From an uncultured Clostridia bacterium (lineage in GTDB: Bacteria; Bacillota; Clostridia; Oscillospirales; Acutalibacteraceae), in the NCBI GenBank assembly GCA_937892525.1, contig CALAEV010000005.1, positions 1 to 64,000 of the forward strand: a stretch of DNA of 64,000 nt. Reading direction: 5' to 3'. The translations under genes were made by a program, and so were the position numbers. This document shows, in pieces, positions 24,213 through 34,887 of the stretch. Below the pieces are notes generated by a model. That model was not told the DNA's origin, searched no databases, and saw only the letters and a program-made list of their open reading frames with translations. The number at the start of each line of letters is the position of its first letter. The first letter of the stretch is position 1.

Positions 24213-27200
24213 GAGACCTAATTTTCTTGCCATTTCGGCTGTTTGAAGTTCAAGTATCTTTGATACGCCCTCTTCTTGCATTGTGACACCGTAAAGCATA
24301 TCTGCCTCTTCCATTGTGCCACGACGATGTGTAATAAGAATGAACTGTGTATTCTTTGTCATTCGTCTTACATACTGAGCATAACGGACAACGTTGACAT
24401 CGTCAAGGGCTGCCTCAACTTCGTCGAAGATAACGAATGGTGCAGGTGTAACTTTAAGAATTGCAAAGAGAAGTGCGATTGCTGAAAGTCCCTTTTCGCC
24501 ACCTGAAAGCAAGTTGATATTCTGAACATTTTTGCCTGGTGGTTGAACTTTAATCTCAATATCACATTGAAGAACATTCATTTCATCTTCAAGAATAAGC
24601 TCGGCTTTACCACCACCGAACAATTCTGCAAATGTTTCAGAGAATGCCACATTGATTTTCTGGAACTGTTCACGGAATTGAACGCTCATATTTGTTGTAA
24701 GCTCGTCAATAAGTTTAATAAGCTCTGCCTTTGATTTTTCAACGTCACCAATCTGTTCTGACATAAATTCATAGCGTTCAGATACTTCCTTGTATTCGTC
24801 AATAGCAGAAACATTAACTGAACCAAGACCACGAATTTCATTTTTGAGTGCTGAAAGACGAGTTCTTGCTTCGCCAATATTCTCGATTACAATTTCAAGT
24901 GCAATTGCCTCACGACGAGTGAGCTGATACTCGTCATAAAGTTTTGAATTGTACTCTTCAAACTCGTTAAGCATTGAAGCCTTGCGTTCTTCAAGACGAG
25001 CCAGCTCGCCACTAACACGCTCACGTTCAGAACTCTTTTCTTTTTCAAGATTACGAAGGTCTGTGTTTTCTTTCTCAAGCTGTGCACGAGCTTCAAGCAA
25101 GTCGTCAACATCAGTTTTTGCATAATTACATTTCTGACGAAGTTCTTCGGCAGATGCACGGAGACTTTCAATATCTTTTGTAAGCCAGATGTTTTTATTC
25201 TTAAACGCTTCAATTTCTGCATCAAGTTCTTCAAGACGATTATTATGTGAGCCTTTAAGAATGTTAAGACGACGAATATTATCGTCAGCAGATTCCATAT
25301 CTTTTTGGAAGCCTAACATCTCAAGACGAATTTGCTCTGCCTTTTGTGAAAGTTCTTCACGAACAGTTGCAAGACTTTCACGGTCACCACTAACTGCTTC
25401 AAGGCTCTTTTCTTTTTCAGCAATTTCGCAGTTGAGTTTTTCAACTGTTTCGCGAGCAGTAATACTATCTGCGTGAATTTTTTCAATACGCTCGTTAAGG
25501 ATTCTTTCTTCGTCGAGCAGTTCTTTCACGCCACCTGATGATGAATCATACTCACTTTCTGCAAGTTTGTATTCACCTTCAAGTCGGATTTTCTCTTCAT
25601 TTGCTGAAAGAATGTCACCCTCAATACCGTTAAGGTCAGCAATAGCAGATGCCAAATCTTCTGAAAGCATTTTTTCTTGAATGCTAAGATTATTCTTTTT
25701 ATCTTCAAGGTCTTTGACAGATGCACGAAGTTTTTCAATCTCATTTGAGCGTGAAAGCATACCCACGCCCTGAGCTTTACTACCACCTGTCATTGAACCA
25801 CCTGCGTTAATAACCTGACCGTCTAAAGTTACAATCTTGAAACGGTTTTTGTATTTTTTCGCAATTGTGATTGCAGAGTCCATATCTTCACAGACAACTG
25901 TTTTACCGAGAAGATTTTCGATAATATCTTTATATTTTTTATCAGTTGTAACAAGGTCAGCTGCAATACTTACAAACCCAAAGCAATCGTCTAAATCTTT
26001 TTCGTCAAGACTTCTTGGCTTAATTGCTGTAAGTGGTAAGAATGTTGCACGACCACCACGAGTTTCTTTGAGGAATGCAATTGCACGTTTTGCATCAGTT
26101 TCGTTATCAACAATCACATTCTGAAGTGCTACACCAAGTGCAGTTTCAACCGCAACTGAATATTTATCTTTAACGGTAATAAGTTGTGAAAGTGGTCCGT
26201 GGATACCATTTAATGCGCCACGCTTACTCTCTTTCATAACGCTACGAACTGAGCCTTGATAACCCTCCATATTCTTTTCAAGGTCATCAAGCACACGAAT
26301 ACGCTCGTTCTTGCGTTCAATTTCAGTATCAAGAGTCTGAATTTCTGCTTTGATTTTTTCGCTTTTTTCAGTTCTAGTCTGTACCTTTATACGATAGCCA
26401 TCAACTGCATTTTTATAGCCATCAATTTTTTCGTTACATTCGTCTAACGCTTTTTGTGCATTATTTTTCTTTTCTTCTAATGCTAAAACCGTATCACGAC
26501 GATTACCTAAAAGGTCGTCAATAGCAGTAATTCTTGTTTTGATTTCTTCAATCTGTGAACTTGCAGTTTCACTTATAACACGATTATCTGCAAGTGTAAC
26601 TGTAAGAAGTGAAATCTCTTTTGAAAGCTCTGCTGCAATAGTTGCAAACTCGTTATTTTCAACCTGTAATTTTTCAATTTCACTAATTTGAGCTTCTAAC
26701 TTTTTGTTAGCTTCTGTGAGTCCTGCTTGCGCTTTTGCTTTTTGTTCTTCAGTTTCAAGAATTTGTGCATCAATATCTGTTTCATCTGCATTTGCTACAA
26801 GCTTATCTTTTTCTAATCTTTCAATAGATTCGTTATTATGTGTAATTGAGTTTTCGTAAACCTTTGCCTGTGCTTCAAGTTCGCTTGCTTGCTCTTCAAA
26901 ATGAGAGGTTGAACCACGAATTTCTTCAATCTTAACATTGATTTCGTGAGTTTTCTCAATAATACCATTCATTTTCTGCTCAATTTCTTCAAGTTGTTTT
27001 TGAGCATCTTTATACTGAACAGAAGCAATATCAATTTTTCTGTCTTGTTCTTTTAATTTTTCCTGAGTTTTTTCGATATTATGTAACCAGATACCAATTT
27101 CAAGATTTTTTCTTTCTTCGGCAAGCACTAAAAACTTCTGAGCTTTTTCACTTTGAGTTTTAAGAGGCCCTACTCTGGATTCAAGTTCAGTTAAAATATC

Positions 27201-27776
27201 GCGAAGTCGAACAAGATTTTCTTCAGCTTGTCCTAATCTTTTGAGTGCATCATTTCTTCTGTAACGGAAGTGTGAAATACCTGCTGCTTCTTCAAACATT
27301 TCACGGCGTTCCCCTGATTTTGAAGAAATAAGTTCGGCAATCTTGCCTTGGCTGACCATTGAATAACCATCACGACCAAGGCCTGTATCCATAAACAACT
27401 CGTTAATATCGCGAAGTCGTACATTTTCGCCGTTGATTTTATATTCACTATCGCCACTTCTGTAAAAACGACGAGTAATGTTAACTTCATCTTTATCACA
27501 GTTAAGTGTACGGTCAGCATTATCAAGACAGAGTGTTACCTCTGCAAAGCCTGTTGCTTTACGAAGTTTTGTACCACTGAAAATAACATCTTCCATTTTT
27601 GAGCCACGAAGACTCTTTGTTGACTGTTCACCAAGCACCCAACGGACAGCGTCAGAAATATTACTTTTACCACTACCGTTAGGACCAACAACACCTGTTA
27701 TTCCCTTATTAAATTGAAGTACTGTTTTATCGGGACAAGACTTAAATCCCTGCATAGTAATTGACTTTAATATCAT
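24207..27776 (-). CDS. smc: Chromosome segregation SMC protein
   Basis: A 1189-residue SMC ATPase that compacts and resolves chromosomes with ScpAB. The Walker A head GPNGSGKSNISDAVRWVLGE lies near 32-51. Two long coiled-coil arms (about 170-500 and 680-1020) flank a hinge with conserved Gly residues near 520-660 (AGGSMTGGSK). The C-terminal head has the signature LLSGGEKGLSAIALLFAIL and Walker B FVIFDEVEAALDD. Length is normal. Its ATG overlaps the radical SAM stop (4 nt). The stop codon is part of the palindrome at 24114-24212. Confidence 0.98.
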   Translation of the reverse strand: MILKSITMQGFKSCPDKTVLQFNKGITGVVGPNGSGKSNISDAVRWVLGEQSTKSLRGSKMEDVIFSGTKLRKATGFAEVTLCLDNADRTLNCDKDEVNITRRFYRSGDSEYKINGENVRLRDINELFMDTGLGRDGYSMVSQGKIAELISSKSGERREMFEEAAGISHFRYRRNDALKRLGQAEENLVRLRDILTELESRVGPLKTQSEKAQKFLVLAEERKNLEIGIWLHNIEKTQEKLKEQDRKIDIASVQYKDAQKQLEEIEQKMNGIIEKTHEINVKIEEIRGSTSHFEEQASELEAQAKVYENSITHNNESIERLEKDKLVANADETDIDAQILETEEQKAKAQAGLTEANKKLEAQISEIEKLQVENNEFATIAAELSKEISLLTVTLADNRVISETASSQIEEIKTRITAIDDLLGNRRDTVLALEEKKNNAQKALDECNEKIDGYKNAVDGYRIKVQTRTEKSEKIKAEIQTLDTEIERKNERIRVLDDLEKNMEGYQGSVRSVMKESKRGALNGIHGPLSQLITVKDKYSVAVETALGVALQNVIVDNETDAKRAIAFLKETRGGRATFLPLTAIKPRSLDEKDLDDCFGFVSIAADLVTTDKKYKDIIENLLGKTVVCEDMDSAITIAKKYKNRFKIVTLDGQVINAGGSMTGGSKAQGVGMLSRSNEIEKLRASVKDLEDKKNNLSIQEKMLSEDLASAIADLNGIEGDILSANEEKIRLEGEYKLAESEYDSSSGGVKELLDEERILNERIEKIHADSITARETVEKLNCEIAEKEKSLEAVSGDRESLATVREELSQKAEQIRLEMLGFQKDMESADDNIRRLNILKGSHNNRLEELDAEIEAFKNKNIWLTKDIESLRASAEELRQKCNYAKTDVDDLLEARAQLEKENTDLRNLEKEKSSERERVSGELARLEERKASMLNEFEEYNSKLYDEYQLTRREAIALEIVIENIGEARTRLSALKNEIRGLGSVNVSAIDEYKEVSERYEFMSEQIGDVEKSKAELIKLIDELTTNMSVQFREQFQKINVAFSETFAELFGGGKAELILEDEMNVLQCDIEIKVQPPGKNVQNINLLSGGEKGLSAIALLFAILKVTPAPFVIFDEVEAALDDVNVVRYAQYVRRMTKNTQFILITHRRGTMEEADMLYGVTMQEEGVSKILELQTAEMARKLGLA

Positions 27777-28774
27777 TCTAAAACCTCAACTTCAATGTCA
27801 AATTCTTCTAAATTTTCTTTACCCTTTATTATACAATGAAATCCTTGATTTTTCAATGCTTTTTCGTTTCTTTTCTGCTGTCCTTTTGCCTGTGACAGCA
27901 CTTTTTTATTCACATAAATCACATATTCACGATTTTTGTCTTTGCCTGCTAATTTTTGAAGGATTTTTTCTAAATATATGTGTCCTTCACAAAGCTCACG
28001 AAAGGCTGGATGGTACGCCCCACCAATCATATCACTTTCAACTGTTTCGCTACTGTGAAGACCTAATTTTATAACTTTTATATTGTTTTCTTCAAACATC
28101 TGCAAAAGCTCTGCACAGAATGGTGCAGTTTCTTCTGCTGTTGGGGCTATATATTCACCCTTTTCTTGCAAATAACCCAAATGAGTATTTTTAAGTACTA
28201 CGGTTGGGTAAATACGCACTGTATCTGGCTTTAATTTTACAATTTCGTTTGCAGTATATTCATCTTTCAGGAAATCGCTTTTATAAAGGCCTGTCATCAT
28301 CTGAAGCCCTAACTCAAAACCATATTCCTTTATGAGTGCAGAAGCCTTTCGCACATCCTCTGCCGTATGCCCTCTGCGATTAGCGATTAAAACATCATCA
28401 CACATACTTTGCGCACCTAATTCAATGGCAGTTACACCATAGTTTTTAAGAGTTAAAAGTATTTCTTCGCTGATACAATCAGGGCGTGTTGACACGCGAA
28501 TTCCCTTAAAATTATTTGTTTCTAAAAAATGCTTTGCGGCGGTTAAAAGAGATAGCATATAATCCCTTTCAATCGCCGTAAAACTACCACCAAAGAATGC
28601 AATTTCAGTATTCTTTGGGTCAACATTATATTCAATTGCAATCTTTACTGCGTTTTCTACATCCAAGGGTGTTGCAGGGACAACTTGTCCACTAATTGCC
28701 CTTTGATTACAAAAACTGCAATCATTAGGACACCCCTTATGAGGAACAAAAACGCTTATATTGCTATGACTCAT
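27773..28774 (-). CDS. Elp3-like radical SAM protein
   Basis: A 333-residue radical SAM enzyme. The cluster motif CPNDCSFCNQ (CxxxCxxC, near residue 15) is followed by IAFFGGSFTAIER, STRPDCISEEIL and a central ELGAQSMCDDVL. It resembles the radical SAM half of Elp3 but lacks the acetyltransferase domain. Genes of this type regularly sit between rnc and smc in Clostridia; the substrate is unknown, with tRNA modification a reasonable guess. It overlaps both neighbours by 4 nt. Confidence 0.9.
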   Translation of the reverse strand: MSHSNISVFVPHKGCPNDCSFCNQRAISGQVVPATPLDVENAVKIAIEYNVDPKNTEIAFFGGSFTAIERDYMLSLLTAAKHFLETNNFKGIRVSTRPDCISEEILLTLKNYGVTAIELGAQSMCDDVLIANRRGHTAEDVRKASALIKEYGFELGLQMMTGLYKSDFLKDEYTANEIVKLKPDTVRIYPTVVLKNTHLGYLQEKGEYIAPTAEETAPFCAELLQMFEENNIKVIKLGLHSSETVESDMIGGAYHPAFRELCEGHIYLEKILQKLAGKDKNREYVIYVNKKVLSQAKGQQKRNEKALKNQGFHCIIKGKENLEEFDIEVEVLE

Positions 28775-29436
28775 AACCCCATTAACTCCAATGCAGATTT
28801 TGCTGCTTGTTGCTCTGCTTTTTTCTTGCTACTGCCGATACCTCTGCCGATTACGTTACTATTCATATGGATTTCAACAACAAATTCTTTGTTGTGGTCA
28901 GGGCCACTTTCACCGACTACAACATACTCAAATTTTTCGGTCGGATTTTGTTGTAACACCTCTTGCAAAGTGCTTTTGTAGTCTTTGAAAACAGGTTTTG
29001 TTTCTGTTGCAACTTCGATAAATGGCAACACAAATTTACGAGCACACTCAATTCCACCATCAAGATAAATGGCTGCAATAAGCGCTTCAAAAGCGTCAGA
29101 TACTACTGATGGTCGATGTCTGCCACCTGTATTTTCTTCACCTTTACCCAACAAAATCATATCGCCTAACTGAATTTTTTCAGCGTATTCAAAAAGAGTT
29201 TTTTCGCAAACTGCATAAGCGCGTTTTTTAGTGAGTTCACCCTCTTTTTTATCACGATAATGCTCAAAAAGATACTCAGCAGTAATGAAGCCCAACACAG
29301 AGTCGCCTAAAAATTCAAGACGCTCGTTGTCAAGTCCTGTGCCTTTTTCATTGGCGTAAGATGAGTGAGTCAACGCTCTTTTAAGAAGATTTTTATCTTT
29401 GAATTCATATCCGATTTTCTTCTGGAAATCAGTCAT
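28771..29436 (-). CDS. rnc: Ribonuclease III
   Basis: Double-strand-specific endoribonuclease for rRNA and mRNA processing, 221 residues. The signature NERLEFLGDSVLGFITAEYL is present near 37-56, with the second metal-site segment DAFEALIAAIYLDGG. The C-terminal dsRNA-binding domain (about 150-220) ends GSSKKKAEQQAAKSALELM. It is 3 nt after trmFO and overlaps the next gene by 4 nt. Confidence 0.97.
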   Translation of the reverse strand: MTDFQKKIGYEFKDKNLLKRALTHSSYANEKGTGLDNERLEFLGDSVLGFITAEYLFEHYRDKKEGELTKKRAYAVCEKTLFEYAEKIQLGDMILLGKGEENTGGRHRPSVVSDAFEALIAAIYLDGGIECARKFVLPFIEVATETKPVFKDYKSTLQEVLQQNPTEKFEYVVVGESGPDHNKEFVVEIHMNSNVIGRGIGSSKKKAEQQAAKSALELMGL

Positions 29437-29439
29437 TTT

Positions 29440-30741
29440 TTACACCTTTGCTTTTTTCAGGCTCTCCATACCTCGTTGAGCCAACATCATATATCTTTCT
29501 TGTTTATCTCTGATTTTATTTTCTAACGGTGGTAATACACCGAAATTTGCACCCATAGGTTGAAAATTCTTCACACTTTCGTCACTTATATATCGCGATA
29601 ACGCACCAATCATAGTGTCTTCGGGAAGTACAACAGTTTCTTCGCCATTTAATCTCTTTGCAAGATTTAGCCCCGCCATAAGACCACTTGCAGCAGATTC
29701 CATATAACCCTCAACGCCTGTAATTTGTCCACCAAAGAAAATGAAAGGATTGCTACGCAAACTGAAATCCCCATTAAGAAGTCGAGGAGAATCAATAAAA
29801 GTATTTCTGTGCATTACACCATATCTTACAAACTCTGCGTTTTTAAGAGCTGGAAACATACTAAAAACTCGTTTTTGCTCACCGAATTTAAGATTTGTCT
29901 GAAATCCAACAAGATTATACATTGTGCCATCTTTATTCTCTTTACGGAGTTGAAGATTTGCCCAAGGTCTGTGACCTGTTCGTGGGTCAGTAAGACCAAC
30001 AGGCTTTAGTGGGCCATATCGCATTGTATCTTTACCACGGCTTGCCAAAACCTCGATTGGCATACAGCCCTCGTAAACGTCTTTTCGCTTATCAAAAGAA
30101 TGAGTTTCCGCACTTTCAGCATTTATAATTGCCTCGTAAAATGCCTCATATTCTGCCTTGTTCATTGGGCAGTTAATATAGTCGGCATCACCACCACGGT
30201 CATAGCGTGACTGGGTGAAAGCGCACTCCATATCAATACTGTCAGCACTAACAATAGGTGCTGCTGCGTCGAAAAATGAGAGTCCATTACCACACATTTT
30301 ACGAATTGTTTCTGACAACCCATCGCTAGCTAACGGTCCTGCACAGACAACTATGCCGTCATAACCCTCTGGTAACTCTGTAACCTCTTTTTCGATTACA
30401 GTTATATTTTCATCACTTTTGATTTTTTCAGTAATAATTCTTGAAAACTCATAACGGTCAACGGCTAACGCTCCACCTGCTTCAACTTTACATTCATAAG
30501 CAGTTTCAACACAAATTGAGCCTAGATACGCCATTTCGTGTTTGAGAAGTCCTGCAGCAGAGTTAAGACGTTCTGCTTTTAATGAGTTTGAGCACACAAG
30601 TTCGGCAAGAGTATCTAATTTATGGGCAGGGGATTTTTTATGTGGCTTCATTTCAAATAAATCCACTTTTATACCGTTGCGTGAAAGCGCATTTGCGCAC
30701 TCAACACCTGCAAGTCCACCACCGATAACAGCAACTTTCAT
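29440..30741 (-). CDS. trmFO: Methylenetetrahydrofolate-tRNA (uracil-54-C5) methyltransferase TrmFO
   Basis: A folate- and FAD-dependent enzyme forming m5U54 in the tRNA T-loop, found in Firmicutes in place of SAM-dependent TrmA. The FAD motif is VIGGGLAGVECANALSRNG at the N-terminus, followed by KPHKKSPAHKLDTLAELVCS (residues about 32-51) and a C-terminal FFGGQITGVEGYMESAASG. The 433-residue length is normal. Its start abuts the topA stop without a gap. Confidence 0.96.
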   Translation of the reverse strand: MKVAVIGGGLAGVECANALSRNGIKVDLFEMKPHKKSPAHKLDTLAELVCSNSLKAERLNSAAGLLKHEMAYLGSICVETAYECKVEAGGALAVDRYEFSRIITEKIKSDENITVIEKEVTELPEGYDGIVVCAGPLASDGLSETIRKMCGNGLSFFDAAAPIVSADSIDMECAFTQSRYDRGGDADYINCPMNKAEYEAFYEAIINAESAETHSFDKRKDVYEGCMPIEVLASRGKDTMRYGPLKPVGLTDPRTGHRPWANLQLRKENKDGTMYNLVGFQTNLKFGEQKRVFSMFPALKNAEFVRYGVMHRNTFIDSPRLLNGDFSLRSNPFIFFGGQITGVEGYMESAASGLMAGLNLAKRLNGEETVVLPEDTMIGALSRYISDESVKNFQPMGANFGVLPPLENKIRDKQERYMMLAQRGMESLKKAKV

Positions 30742-32868
30742 TTATGCTTCCTCTTTTGCCTTTCTTTTACGCTCTGCTTTCTTTTCAAATCCACAACCCT
30801 CATTAAGACAAGAGAGCATTCCACCCTTTTTCTTGAAAAGGTATTTACCACATTGTGGACAAGTTTCATCAGTTGGTTTATCCCAAGTCATAAAGTTACA
30901 TTCAGGATAATTGCCACAACCATAGAAAGCGTAACCTTTTTTAGTTTTCTTTTCGATAACCTTACCACCACAAACAGGGCAAGTTGCCTTTGTTTCAAGA
31001 ACAAGTGGCTTTGTGTTTTTACATTCAGGATAACCAGGACAAGCAAGGAATTTGCCAAAACGACCTGATTTTATTACCATATTTCTGCCACATTTATCGC
31101 AAGGTATGTCAGTTTCATCTTCTTTAAGCTTGATTTTTTGACCCTGCATATCAACCTTTGCTTTTGCAAGAGTTGTTTCAAAATCGCCATAGAAATCGTG
31201 AAGCATCTGAATATAATCAGTCTTACCACTTTCAACATCGTCAAGTTGTGCTTCCATACCGGCAGTAAACTTAACATTTACGATTTTAGGGAATTTCTCT
31301 TTAAGAAGATTTGTTGTTGCCTCACCAAGTTCAGTTGGTTTAATCTGTTTCTGCTCACGAACAACATATTCACGCTGTGTGATTGTTGAAAGAATTGACG
31401 CATAAGTAGATGGACGGCCAACACCTGTTTCTTCAAGAGTTTTAATAAGAGAGGCTTCTGTGTAGCGTGCAGGTGGTTGTGTAAAGTGCTGATTACCTGT
31501 AAGCTCTTTAAGTTTAAGAGCGTCACCCTCATTAATTTTTGGAAGTTTGCCCTCATCTTCTTCATCTTCATCAGTACCTGCAACATAAAGACAAGTATAA
31601 CCGTCAAAGCGTACTGAATAGCCACTCGCATTGAATACTACATATTTGCCTTGTGCTTTATCAGCTTCATTTGCACCGTGGATTTCTGCTTTAACTGTAT
31701 CCTGAACACAGTTTGCCATAAGAGATGCCATAAAGCGCTTCCAGATAAGGCTATAAACTTTATACTGTTCAGCTGTAAGGCTAGATTTTGCTTTTTCAGG
31801 AGTCAAGTCCATCATTGTAGGACGGATTGCTTCGTGACCGTCTTGTGCGTTTGCTTTTGTCTTATAATATCTTGGTTTTTCAGGAAGATATTCTGCACCA
31901 AATGTGTTTCTGATAAACTCATTACCTGCTGCACGCGCCTCTTCTGAAATACGAAGAGAATCAGTTCTCATATAAGTAATAAGACCTGTTGAGCCAATGC
32001 CCTGAATATCTACACCTTCATAAAGTTCCTGTGCAACTTTCATTGTTTTCTTTGCCTGGAAGTTGAGTTTACGAGACGCTTCCTGTTGAAGTGTTGAAGT
32101 TGTGAAAGGTGGTGCAGGTTGACGATTACGAACACCTTTTTTAACTGAAACTGCAGTATATTCTGCATTGTGGAGTCGAGCAAGATAATAATCAGACTGC
32201 TTTTTGTTTGTAATCTTAACCTTGCCTGTTTCATCACCTACGAATGTTGCGTTAAACGCTTTTCTTGATGATGGTGCAATCATTTTTGCATCAAGAGTCC
32301 AGTACTCTTCAGGAACAAATGCACGAATTTCATTTTCACGGTCAACAACAAGGCGTACTGCAACAGACTGAACACGTCCAGCTGATAATCCACGACGGAT
32401 TTTCTGTGAAATAAACGGACTAAGCATATATCCCACAAGTCTATCAAGAATACGACGAGCCTGTTGAGCGTTTACAAGGTCAATATCAATTTTCTCAATA
32501 TTCTCGATACCCTTTGTAACACTGTTTTTATTGATTTCGTTAAACTTAACTCTGTTAAGGTCATTTAAATCAAGGTCTAAAAGTGTAGCCAAGTGCCACG
32601 AAATAGCTTCTCCCTCACGGTCAGGGTCGGCTGCGAGAATAACTGCTTCTGATTTGTCAGCAAGTTCTTTTAACTCTTTTACAAGCTTTTCTTTGCCCTT
32701 GATTACCATATATTTTGGTGCAAAATCATTCTTAACATCAACGCTCAATTTTGCTGCCGGCAAATCGCGCACATGACCTTTTGAAGAAACTACTTTATAG
32801 TCACTTCCAAGATATTTCTGAATGCTTTTTGCTTTTGATGGAGATTCGACAATAACAAGTTTTGACAT
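30742..32868 (-). CDS. topA: DNA topoisomerase I
   Basis: Type IA topoisomerase relaxing negative supercoils, 708 residues. The Toprim domain starts LVIVESPSKAKSIQKYLG and contains DPDREGEAISWHL. The active tyrosine is in GLITYMRTDSLRI (about Tyr298). Three C-terminal zinc ribbons follow: CDKCGR...CPGYPEC, CPVCGG...CGNYPEC and CPQCGK...CLNEGC. The protein ends with a very basic tail. dprA-topA-trmFO order is common in Firmicutes. Confidence 0.98.
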   Translation of the reverse strand: MSKLVIVESPSKAKSIQKYLGSDYKVVSSKGHVRDLPAAKLSVDVKNDFAPKYMVIKGKEKLVKELKELADKSEAVILAADPDREGEAISWHLATLLDLDLNDLNRVKFNEINKNSVTKGIENIEKIDIDLVNAQQARRILDRLVGYMLSPFISQKIRRGLSAGRVQSVAVRLVVDRENEIRAFVPEEYWTLDAKMIAPSSRKAFNATFVGDETGKVKITNKKQSDYYLARLHNAEYTAVSVKKGVRNRQPAPPFTTSTLQQEASRKLNFQAKKTMKVAQELYEGVDIQGIGSTGLITYMRTDSLRISEEARAAGNEFIRNTFGAEYLPEKPRYYKTKANAQDGHEAIRPTMMDLTPEKAKSSLTAEQYKVYSLIWKRFMASLMANCVQDTVKAEIHGANEADKAQGKYVVFNASGYSVRFDGYTCLYVAGTDEDEEDEGKLPKINEGDALKLKELTGNQHFTQPPARYTEASLIKTLEETGVGRPSTYASILSTITQREYVVREQKQIKPTELGEATTNLLKEKFPKIVNVKFTAGMEAQLDDVESGKTDYIQMLHDFYGDFETTLAKAKVDMQGQKIKLKEDETDIPCDKCGRNMVIKSGRFGKFLACPGYPECKNTKPLVLETKATCPVCGGKVIEKKTKKGYAFYGCGNYPECNFMTWDKPTDETCPQCGKYLFKKKGGMLSCLNEGCGFEKKAERKRKAKEEA

Positions 32869-32899
32869 ATATCATCATCCTAAAATCATAGATTTTGTT

Positions 32900-34099
32900 T
32901 TAATTTATTTTATATCGTCTGCCACTAAGTTGTGTAGCAAGACCATAAATTTCAAGTTCTGTAATTGCAGATAACATTTTATCTGTTGAAAGATTACACC
33001 CTGTTGCGATTTCGTCAACATGAACAGGCTCTGCGCCTAAAAACTCATACACCTTTAACGCATTCTCAGTTAAGTATGACGGTGCTTTTTTCTTAACAAC
33101 AGGTTGAGGCTTTGGTGTTTCTGCTTTAACTGCTGTTTTTTCTTTTTGCTTTTGTTCTAAATACCCTTGTGCTCTTCTGATAATTTCGTCATCAGGGAAT
33201 CTTTCTTTAATATTCAGTTTATCATAAAAACGATAGCAATATTCCTCTAAAATGTCATTAGGCGAAAATACTGCCCTTGCGCCATTACGAATAAGATTGT
33301 TTGTGCCTAAAAACGAGGAGCTTACCAAGTCACCAGGTACTGCAAAAACGTCTCTGCCCTGTTCACTTGCAAGACGAGCCGTAATAAGTGAGCCACTACG
33401 CTCACCTGCTTCTACTACAACCGTTCCAAGAGTAAGTCCTGAAATAATACGGTTACGAAGTGGGAATGTTGTTCTGCTTGCAGGGGTAAAAGGTGGAAAT
33501 TCAGTAACTAATGCACCGTTTTTTGTAATCTGTTGACGCAAGTCCTCATTATCCATAAGGTACTTTGTGCCAAGACCACAACCCAGCACACAGATTGTTT
33601 TACCGTTTTCATCAAGTGCGCCTTTGTGAGCAGCACTATCAATACCTAACGCACCACCTGAAACAATAGTAAAGCCTACGCTTGCCATTGCTGAGGATAA
33701 CGCACGAGCAACTGACACACCATAGTCAGACGCTTTTCTTGCCCCCACTATTGAAACTGACAATTCACTTGTAAGTGCAGTTTCGTCGCCGTCAACAAAC
33801 AGTACAAGAGGTAAATCCTGTAATGTAAGTAAGTTCGGTGGGTAATATTCACTTGATGGAGTTATAACTTTCCAACCATTTTCTTTTGAAACCCTTAAAA
33901 TCTCCTCTGCCTTTTCGATAGGGAAGCTTTTAAGCTTTTCAATGCGATTTTTTGTTAAAACATTAAGCTGAAAAAGTTCGTTAAAAGTTGTTCCGTAAAT
34001 CTCATAGGGATTCCATTCATAATGGGAAACCAAGTCAAGACAAGAAGCACCTGCCGAGAGCCCACAGGACAACCAAACCCAATATAAATCGTAGTTCAT
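32900..34099 (-). CDS. dprA: DNA-processing protein DprA
   Basis: Single-stranded-DNA-binding protein that loads RecA during transformation. The Rossmann-like core has SIVGARKASDYG, SGGALGIDSAAHKGAL and VVVEAGERSGSLITARLASE. The C-terminal 60 residues form a winged helix (VHVDEIATGCNLSTDKMLSAI). The ATG at 34099 overlaps the preceding stop as ATGA and is preferred over the in-frame ATG at 34114. No other competence genes are visible in the window. Confidence 0.95.
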   Translation of the reverse strand: MNYDLYWVWLSCGLSAGASCLDLVSHYEWNPYEIYGTTFNELFQLNVLTKNRIEKLKSFPIEKAEEILRVSKENGWKVITPSSEYYPPNLLTLQDLPLVLFVDGDETALTSELSVSIVGARKASDYGVSVARALSSAMASVGFTIVSGGALGIDSAAHKGALDENGKTICVLGCGLGTKYLMDNEDLRQQITKNGALVTEFPPFTPASRTTFPLRNRIISGLTLGTVVVEAGERSGSLITARLASEQGRDVFAVPGDLVSSSFLGTNNLIRNGARAVFSPNDILEEYCYRFYDKLNIKERFPDDEIIRRAQGYLEQKQKEKTAVKAETPKPQPVVKKKAPSYLTENALKVYEFLGAEPVHVDEIATGCNLSTDKMLSAITELEIYGLATQLSGRRYKIN

Positions 34100-34878
34100 T
34101 TTACCAATTCCCACATTGTTATTGACGCAGCTGCAGCAGCGTTAAGCGACTCTGCTCTGCCCTGCATTTTTATTGTGATTTTTCGGTCACAAGCATCAAT
34201 AACTTCCTTTGATACACCGTTACCCTCATTACCGATAATACAAAATGCACCCATTGAGAAGTTCGTTTTTGTAATGTCACAAGCATCACGGTCAGGGACA
34301 GTTGCAAAACTTTGGATACCAACCTTTTTGCAAAGTGATATTTCATCTTTAAGGTTTGTACACACTTTTACAGGCAAACGGAATAGCGCCCCCATTGACG
34401 CACGAAGTGCTTTTGGATTATAAATATCACAACCACCACAAATAACCATACCATCAATACCGAATGCTTCAGCAGTACGTGAAATCGCACCTAAATTGTC
34501 AGGATTTTGAATAGTGTCAAGGGCAATATATCTTTTACCACTTTCATATCCAAAATCGTTTGAACACATTTTAACAGCACACACAACGCCCTGTGGTGTT
34601 ACTGTGTCGCTAATGCTTTTAAGCACATCTTCACTTACGAAAAAGAAATCACTTGTGGCATTTTTAAGTTCGTTTATACTGTCAGCGTATTTTTCAGCAC
34701 AAGTTTCGGTGCAGAAAACAGATGTTATTTCGCAACCACTTTTTACTGCATCACAACAAAGCCTTACGCCCTCAAGAACGAAAAGCCCATTATTTTTACG
34801 GTCTTTAGAGGATGTTAAAAGACCTTTGATTTCTTTAATTTTCGGATTATTTTTAGCAGTTATAACAAAATCTTTCAT
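34096..34878 (-). CDS. TrmH/SpoU-family RNA 2'-O-methyltransferase
   Basis: A 260-residue SPOUT methyltransferase with an N-terminal substrate-binding domain (LFVLEGVRLCCDAV). The SPOUT knot motifs are LDTIQNPDNLGAISRTAEAFG, CIIGNEGNGVSKEVID and ESLNAAAAASITMWEL. It is close to RlmB-like rRNA methyltransferases; the target is not determined. The start is 18 nt downstream of the rplT terminator and has no visible Shine-Dalgarno sequence. Confidence 0.92.
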   Translation of the reverse strand: MKDFVITAKNNPKIKEIKGLLTSSKDRKNNGLFVLEGVRLCCDAVKSGCEITSVFCTETCAEKYADSINELKNATSDFFFVSEDVLKSISDTVTPQGVVCAVKMCSNDFGYESGKRYIALDTIQNPDNLGAISRTAEAFGIDGMVICGGCDIYNPKALRASMGALFRLPVKVCTNLKDEISLCKKVGIQSFATVPDRDACDITKTNFSMGAFCIIGNEGNGVSKEVIDACDRKITIKMQGRAESLNAAAAASITMWELVK

Positions 34879-34887
34879 AATTCAAAA